Part shown: positions 59,316 through 64,000 of the stretch, piece by piece | Layout: each line of letters opens with the position of its first letter | How positions within the stretch are numbered: position 1 is the stretch's first letter | NCBI GenBank assembly: GCA_011389555.1 | Contig: JAABUD010000010.1 | Span: forward strand, 1 to 64,000 | DNA: 64,000 bases | Reading direction: 5' to 3' | From: Desulfotignum sp. | GTDB lineage: Bacteria > Desulfobacterota > Desulfobacteria > Desulfobacterales > Desulfobacteraceae | Program-made: the position numbers and the translations under genes | Notes under the pieces: generated by a model | Seen by the model: only the letters and a program-made list of their open reading frames with translations | Told to the model about the DNA's origin: nothing | The model's database searches: none

Positions 59316-60139
59316 TATGCGTTTCCTTTCATTGCGGTCTCGATGATGTGGTCATAGGCCGCGCAATATTCCATTTTCTGAGTGTCGTCTACAAAAATGC
59401 CCCGCTGGATCAGAGTCGGGTTGGCTTCCAGTTTTTTGGATCCGATTTTGACGGTATTGGTTTTGTATGCCTCCATCATCTGGACCGCATCCCCTTCTTT
59501 GTTTTTCCGTCCGAAATAGGTGGGACACTGGGTCAGGATCTCCACCACGGAAAATCCTTTGTGGGCAATGGCCTTTTTCAGAAGATCCTTGCATTCGGTG
59601 GCATGGAACACGGTGGACCTTGCCACGAAACTGGCGCCCGCGCTCCTGGCCAGTTCCACCACGTCAAACTGGTTGTCAATGGTGGTGTAGGGAGCGGTGG
59701 TGGCTTTTTTGCCAAGACCGGACAAAGGAGAAAATTGTCCCCCTGTCATGCCGTAGATCCGGTTGTTCATGACAATGGCCGTGATATCGATGTTTCGTCT
59801 GGCCGCATGGATGAAGTGATTGCCGCCGATGGCCAGGGCATCGCCATCCCCCATGGGTACAATGGCCGTGATGCCGGGTTTGGCCAGTTTGACACCCGTG
59901 GCAAAAGTCAAAGCCCGGCCATGGATGGTGTGCAGGGAGTGAAAATCCACATACCCGGAGATCCGGGAGGAACACCCGATCCCTGAGGTCATGACGATTT
60001 CGTTTTTATCCAGTTCCAGTTCATGTACGGCCCGGAGCAGAGATCCCAGGACAATGCCGTGGCCGCAGCCCGGGCACCAGATATGGGGGAAAAACCGGCT
60101 TCGTATGTAATGTTTGAAATCAAATTCTTTCGTGGTCAT
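59315..60139 (-). CDS. korB: 2-oxoacid:ferredoxin oxidoreductase, beta (TPP) subunit
   Basis: PHIWCPGCGHGIVLGSLLRAV...MGDGDALAIGGNHFIHAARRNIDITAIVMNNRIYGMTGGQ. Confidence 0.95.
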   Translation of the reverse strand: MTTKEFDFKHYIRSRFFPHIWCPGCGHGIVLGSLLRAVHELELDKNEIVMTSGIGCSSRISGYVDFHSLHTIHGRALTFATGVKLAKPGITAIVPMGDGDALAIGGNHFIHAARRNIDITAIVMNNRIYGMTGGQFSPLSGLGKKATTAPYTTIDNQFDVVELARSAGASFVARSTVFHATECKDLLKKAIAHKGFSVVEILTQCPTYFGRKNKEGDAVQMMEAYKTNTVKIGSKKLEANPTLIQRGIFVDDTQKMEYCAAYDHIIETAMKGNA

Positions 60140-60140
60140 G

Positions 60141-61295
60141 TTACACCCCCTTTCCCTGGATCATGCGTAAAATGGTTTTGATATCGGTGGGTGAGATCAG
60201 CTGGCCGTCGATGCGGTTGGCCAGAAAGACGTTGTTGGGATTGTCCACCGCACTTTTCACCTGGGTGATCACCTGTCCCATGTTCATTTCCACCACCAGC
60301 ACCGCTTTGGCATTGGCGCATTTCTCCCGGACCATGTCCGTGGGAAACGGCCACAGGGTCTGAAGCTCCAGCACCCCGATCTTCACGCCCCTGGCCCGGC
60401 GGTTTTTGGCAATGTGAATGGCGGACCGGGCCGATGAGCCGTAGGACACCAGGATATAGTCGGCATCGTCCAGCCAGTATTCTTTGTGCAGGGTCATGCT
60501 GTTGACATTGTTTTCAATTTTGTCCACCAGGTGGCGCAAAAGTTCACTGACCACTTTGGGGTTGTTGTTGGGAAATCCCCACATGTCATGGAACAGTCCG
60601 GTGACATTGTACCGGTGCTCGGCACCGAAATCGGACATGGGTAACCGACCGTCTTCCCGGGGCAGATACGGATGGTAATCCACCCCTTTGGAAACCGACG
60701 TGCGCAGCCGGCTCACCACCGGAATGTCATCGATTTCCGGGATGGTGAGTTTTTCCCGCATATGACCCACCACCTCGTCCAGAAGAATGATGACCGGTGT
60801 CCGGTAGGTCTCCGCCAGATTGAACGCTTCCACCGTGATTTTGAACACATCCTGGTTGTTGGACGCGGTCAGGGCGATGATGGCGTGATCCCCGTGGGTA
60901 CCCCATCTGGCCTGGTTGACGTCCCCCTGGCTGACATGGGTGGGATTGCCTGTGGACGGTCCGCCCCGCTGGACATTGGCAATGACACAGGGGATCTCCG
61001 CCATGCAGGCATACCCTAAAGCCTCCTGTTTCAGAGAAAACCCGGGTCCGGATGTGGCGGTCATCACTTTTTTTCCGGTGAGAGATGCCCCGAGAATGGC
61101 CCCCATGGACGCGATTTCATCTTCCATCTGGATGAATTTTCCGCCCTGCCGGGGGAGTCGTTCAGACAAATGCTCCGCAATTTCCGTGGACGGGGTGATG
61201 GGGTATCCGGCGAAAAAATTAAGGCCCGCGTACAGGGCCCCTTCCACACAGGCTTCATTCCCCTGGACAAATCTGATGTTATCGTTCTGAGTCAT
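60141..61295 (-). CDS. korA: 2-oxoacid:ferredoxin oxidoreductase, alpha subunit
   Basis: FVQGNEACVEGALYAGLNFFAGYPITPSTEIAEHLS...ATSGPGFSLKQEALGYA. Confidence 0.95.
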   Translation of the reverse strand: MTQNDNIRFVQGNEACVEGALYAGLNFFAGYPITPSTEIAEHLSERLPRQGGKFIQMEDEIASMGAILGASLTGKKVMTATSGPGFSLKQEALGYACMAEIPCVIANVQRGGPSTGNPTHVSQGDVNQARWGTHGDHAIIALTASNNQDVFKITVEAFNLAETYRTPVIILLDEVVGHMREKLTIPEIDDIPVVSRLRTSVSKGVDYHPYLPREDGRLPMSDFGAEHRYNVTGLFHDMWGFPNNNPKVVSELLRHLVDKIENNVNSMTLHKEYWLDDADYILVSYGSSARSAIHIAKNRRARGVKIGVLELQTLWPFPTDMVREKCANAKAVLVVEMNMGQVITQVKSAVDNPNNVFLANRIDGQLISPTDIKTILRMIQGKGV

Positions 61296-61509
61296 TTTCC
61301 CCTTCCTGAATTTCTTGTATTTGTATTGCCAGATCAGGGCAACGAAGTTCACACAACTTGCAGGCGATGCAATCTTCGGGTCGAACTGCCCGGGCGTTGC
61401 CGTTCGTGTCCAGTTCCAGTACCTGTTTGGGACAGAAATGAACACAGATACCACATCCTTTGCACCAGTGGGTATCGATTACATGGATGACTGATTTGCC
61501 TTTTGCCAT
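61279..61509 (-). CDS. korD: 2-oxoacid:ferredoxin oxidoreductase, delta (2[4Fe-4S] ferredoxin) subunit
   Basis: CKGCGICVHFCP and CIACKLCELRCP motifs. Confidence 0.93.
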   Translation of the reverse strand: MAKGKSVIHVIDTHWCKGCGICVHFCPKQVLELDTNGNARAVRPEDCIACKLCELRCPDLAIQIQEIQEGENDSER

Positions 61510-61829
61510 AATTTCCTCATTAGTAAGTGATGCATATCCAAAAAATCAAGGGCTTCATAATGTGATTTGGATGGGATTGTCAAGGATTCCTCATAAAAAA
61601 AAACCGAACTGATTATCAAAGAAAAATCAAAAAAAATCAAGGATAAAACGTCCTATGATCCTGAAACTTCAGATAAATTGTATATTTTTGAAATGGTTGG
61701 GCCAATCAAGCCCGGCAGGACAACCAGCCCGGTTCACGTTCTTGGATTTATCCAGAGGGTCGGGTTTCGTCAAAAAAACAGGAATCCGGTTTGTACAAAA
61801 AACCGTGGCCATGGTATAAAAGATGAATC

Positions 61830-62681
61830 ATGACACAGACAGATATGCCCCGGATCAGCGTGATAATTCCCAGCTTCAATCGGGCATGGACCCTGGCCCG
61901 GGCCGTGGATTCGGTTTTGGCCCAGAGCCTTGCGCCTGAAGAGATCATTGTGGTGGATGACGGTTCCACCGATCACACCCCCGAGGTGCTGGCCGCTTAC
62001 GAGGACAGCATTCGAGTTCTGATTCAGCCCAACAAAGGGGTGAGCAGTGCCCGGAATCTGGGGATTTGTCACAGTACCGGAGAATGGGTGGCGTTACTGG
62101 ATTCCGATGATCAATGGAAACCGGAAAAACTGGCATGCCAGGCCGCTTTTTTTACGGCCCGCCCCGAGGCCATGATCTGTCAGACCGAGGAGATCTGGAT
62201 CCGTAACGGGGTCCGGGTGAATCCCGGAAAAAAACACAAAAAACCCTCGGGCCTGATTTTTGCGCCGTCCCTTCACCTGTGTCTGGTCAGTCCGTCCGCG
62301 GTGATGATCAAAAAAAAACTGTTTGAACGCAAAGGGATGTTCAGGCAGGATTTCCCTGTGTGCGAGGATTATGATTTCTGGCTGCGGGTCAGTATGGATA
62401 CCCCGATTCATCTGATCGATGCGGCTTTGACCGTCAAGTATGGCGGGCATGCGGATCAGCTTTCCAGGCGGCATTCCCAGGATCGGTTTCGCATTGAAGC
62501 GATCCGTGATCTGATTCGATCCGGCGCATTGTCGGACGATCAGCAACAGGCGGCAGTGTCTGTACTCAAAGAAAAATGCCGGATTTACGGCAATGGCTGT
62601 GCCAAAAGAGATAAAAAAGAGGAGGCACAGACGTATCTGGCACTCTACCATCAATTGGAAAAGGAGATTTCAAATGAATGA
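61830..62681 (+). CDS. Glycosyltransferase family 2
   Basis: ISVIIPSFNRAWTLARAVDSVLAQSLAPEEIIVVDDGSTDHTPEVL. Confidence 0.92.
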   Translation: MTQTDMPRISVIIPSFNRAWTLARAVDSVLAQSLAPEEIIVVDDGSTDHTPEVLAAYEDSIRVLIQPNKGVSSARNLGICHSTGEWVALLDSDDQWKPEKLACQAAFFTARPEAMICQTEEIWIRNGVRVNPGKKHKKPSGLIFAPSLHLCLVSPSAVMIKKKLFERKGMFRQDFPVCEDYDFWLRVSMDTPIHLIDAALTVKYGGHADQLSRRHSQDRFRIEAIRDLIRSGALSDDQQQAAVSVLKEKCRIYGNGCAKRDKKEEAQTYLALYHQLEKEISNE

Positions 62682-63435
62682 CGTAGTTCCTGACTTCAGA
62701 GATCTGTCCAGGCAGGACAAGGGCCGGTTGATGATGGATATGATGTTCCGAATGATGATGCATTACGGATTCTGGTTTGCCGAAGTCCGGCATCAGATGG
62801 GGATGGATGCGGCACTGGATATGATGGATGCCGTGATGCCCCGGGGCACCGACATTTCCATGAAACGCATGGCCGATATTCTGGATTTCGAGTTGAAAGA
62901 CGGGATGCCCGAAGCGGTGGCGGACATGGAAGAAGATCGGATGAATGAACTGCTCGAGGGGCTGGCCAAAAACTGGCTGGTCATGGACGGGGTCTGGTTC
63001 CAGGCCGTGGAAAAAGCCCGGGGTATGAATGATGCCAAGCGGTGCAATGATTCCTGCTGGGGCATGTTTTCTCCGTATGAAGCCCATGCCGTCAAACGGT
63101 TTTTACGTCTGGGAAACAGGCCGGGGCTGGACGGCCTTAAAAAAGCCCTGGGTTTCAGAATGTATTCTTTCATCAATACGCAATCAATTGTTGACGAAAG
63201 TCCCAAAAGTTTTGTATTTCAGATGAATGAGTGCCGGGTCCAGGCAGCCAGAAAACGCAAAAATCTGCCGGACTATCCATGCAAATCTGCCGGACTGGTT
63301 GAATACTCCTATTTTGCATCGGCATTTGATCCGAATATCAAAACAACTTGTATCGGTTGTCCCCCGGATGCCCATCCGGAGGAATGGTTTTGTGCATGGC
63401 GGTTCAGTGTGGAATCGTCCGCCATCAAAATGTAA
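62674..63435 (+). CDS. Conserved hypothetical protein (DUF6125-like), Cys-rich C-terminus
   Basis: MNDVVPDFRDLSRQDKGRLMMDMMFRMMMHYGFWFAEVRHQMGMD; RBS aaggag; C...C..C...C pattern. Confidence 0.75.
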   Translation: MNDVVPDFRDLSRQDKGRLMMDMMFRMMMHYGFWFAEVRHQMGMDAALDMMDAVMPRGTDISMKRMADILDFELKDGMPEAVADMEEDRMNELLEGLAKNWLVMDGVWFQAVEKARGMNDAKRCNDSCWGMFSPYEAHAVKRFLRLGNRPGLDGLKKALGFRMYSFINTQSIVDESPKSFVFQMNECRVQAARKRKNLPDYPCKSAGLVEYSYFASAFDPNIKTTCIGCPPDAHPEEWFCAWRFSVESSAIKM

Positions 63436-63479
63436 GTTGAGCCAATGAATGAACCTATGAATATGGAAGGATTTCTATT

Positions 63480-64000
63480 ATGGGAGCCACATCCGACAAT
63501 ATCCAGACCCTGAAGGACAAAGAAAAGGAAATTTTGAAAATGGGGGGAGACGCCGCATTGGAAAAGCGGCGGGAACAGGGGAGACTCAATGCCAGAGAGC
63601 GGCTGGACTGTCTGTTTGACAACGGCAGCTTCCGGGAACTGGATATGTTTGTGACCCACCGGTGTACCAATTTCGGTATGGAAAAAAAGGATATTCCGGC
63701 GGACGGGGTGGTGACCGGCCACGGCAGAGTGGATGGCCGGATCGTGTTTGCCTATGCCCAGGATTTCACGGCCCGGGCCGGGTCCCTGGGCGAGATGCAG
63801 GCCAAAAAGATCTGCAAGGTCATGGACATGGCGCTCAAATCCGGGGCACCGGTTATCGGCATGAATGATTCCGGCGGAGCCCGGATTCAGGAAGGCATCG
63901 ATGCCCTGTCCGGATATGGAGAGATTTTTTTCAGAAATTCCGCATGTTCCGGGGTGATCCCCCAGATTTCCGCCATCATGGGGCCCACGGCCGGCGGGGC
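63480..64000 (+). CDS. Acyl-CoA carboxylase carboxyltransferase (propionyl-CoA carboxylase beta-like), truncated by window end
   Basis: Read directly, absent from ORF track: MGATSDNIQTLKDKEKEILKMGGDAALEKRREQGRLNARERLDCLFDNGSFRELDMFVTHRCTNF...FAYAQDFTARAGSLGEMQAKKI...GMNDSGGARIQEG. Confidence 0.93.
   Translation, partial: MGATSDNIQTLKDKEKEILKMGGDAALEKRREQGRLNARERLDCLFDNGSFRELDMFVTHRCTNFGMEKKDIPADGVVTGHGRVDGRIVFAYAQDFTARAGSLGEMQAKKICKVMDMALKSGAPVIGMNDSGGARIQEGIDALSGYGEIFFRNSACSGVIPQISAIMGPTAGG

Noticed and set aside
61510-61829. AT-rich intergenic region upstream of korD as a possible ncRNA or tRNA
   Set aside because: No tRNA-like cloverleaf, TPsiC motif or strong stem recognised by eye.

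Overview
The window is a contiguous bacterial chromosome segment, high in GC outside a few patches. Gene content and protein character (KorABCD, EMO-like FeS oxidoreductase plus EtfBA, SelA, MoaA, tungstate-binding protein) suggest a sulfate-reducing Desulfobacterales-type organism; this is inference and no database was searched. It opens with the distal spc/alpha ribosomal operon (rplF' to rplQ, with secY, infA, rpmJ and rpoA), which ends in a clear intrinsic terminator. After that come mostly housekeeping genes: fmdB-hemC-cobA/hemD-moaA, selA, ilvN, pyrF, lysC, tsaE, nnr, uvrB, uvrC, an S1 protein, pdxJ, ybeY, 7TM-HD, phoH, cvpA, mazG, a class II aldolase, TetR with an EMO-like/EtfBA module, ilvC, a DHH-CBS protein, a PanP-like decarboxylase, korDABC, a GT2 and a carboxylase subunit. 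The most interesting block is about 45.1-53.0 kb. There a partner-switching set (STAS antagonist, HATPase anti-sigma-like kinase, Cache/HAMP-PP2C phosphatase) sits with a class III nucleotidyl cyclase, two homologous membrane sensor modules (one fused to an MFS transporter) and an orphan ABC_sub_bind periplasmic protein. Also notable are a protein with a large unrecognised N-terminal region and a LOG/SLOG-like C-terminus, an AT-rich NYN-LOTUS gene in a scarred locus, FadR-like palindromes around a TetR promoter, and gene relics resembling sucrose phosphorylase and a SulP transporter. No tRNA, rRNA, CRISPR array or intact transposon was recognised.
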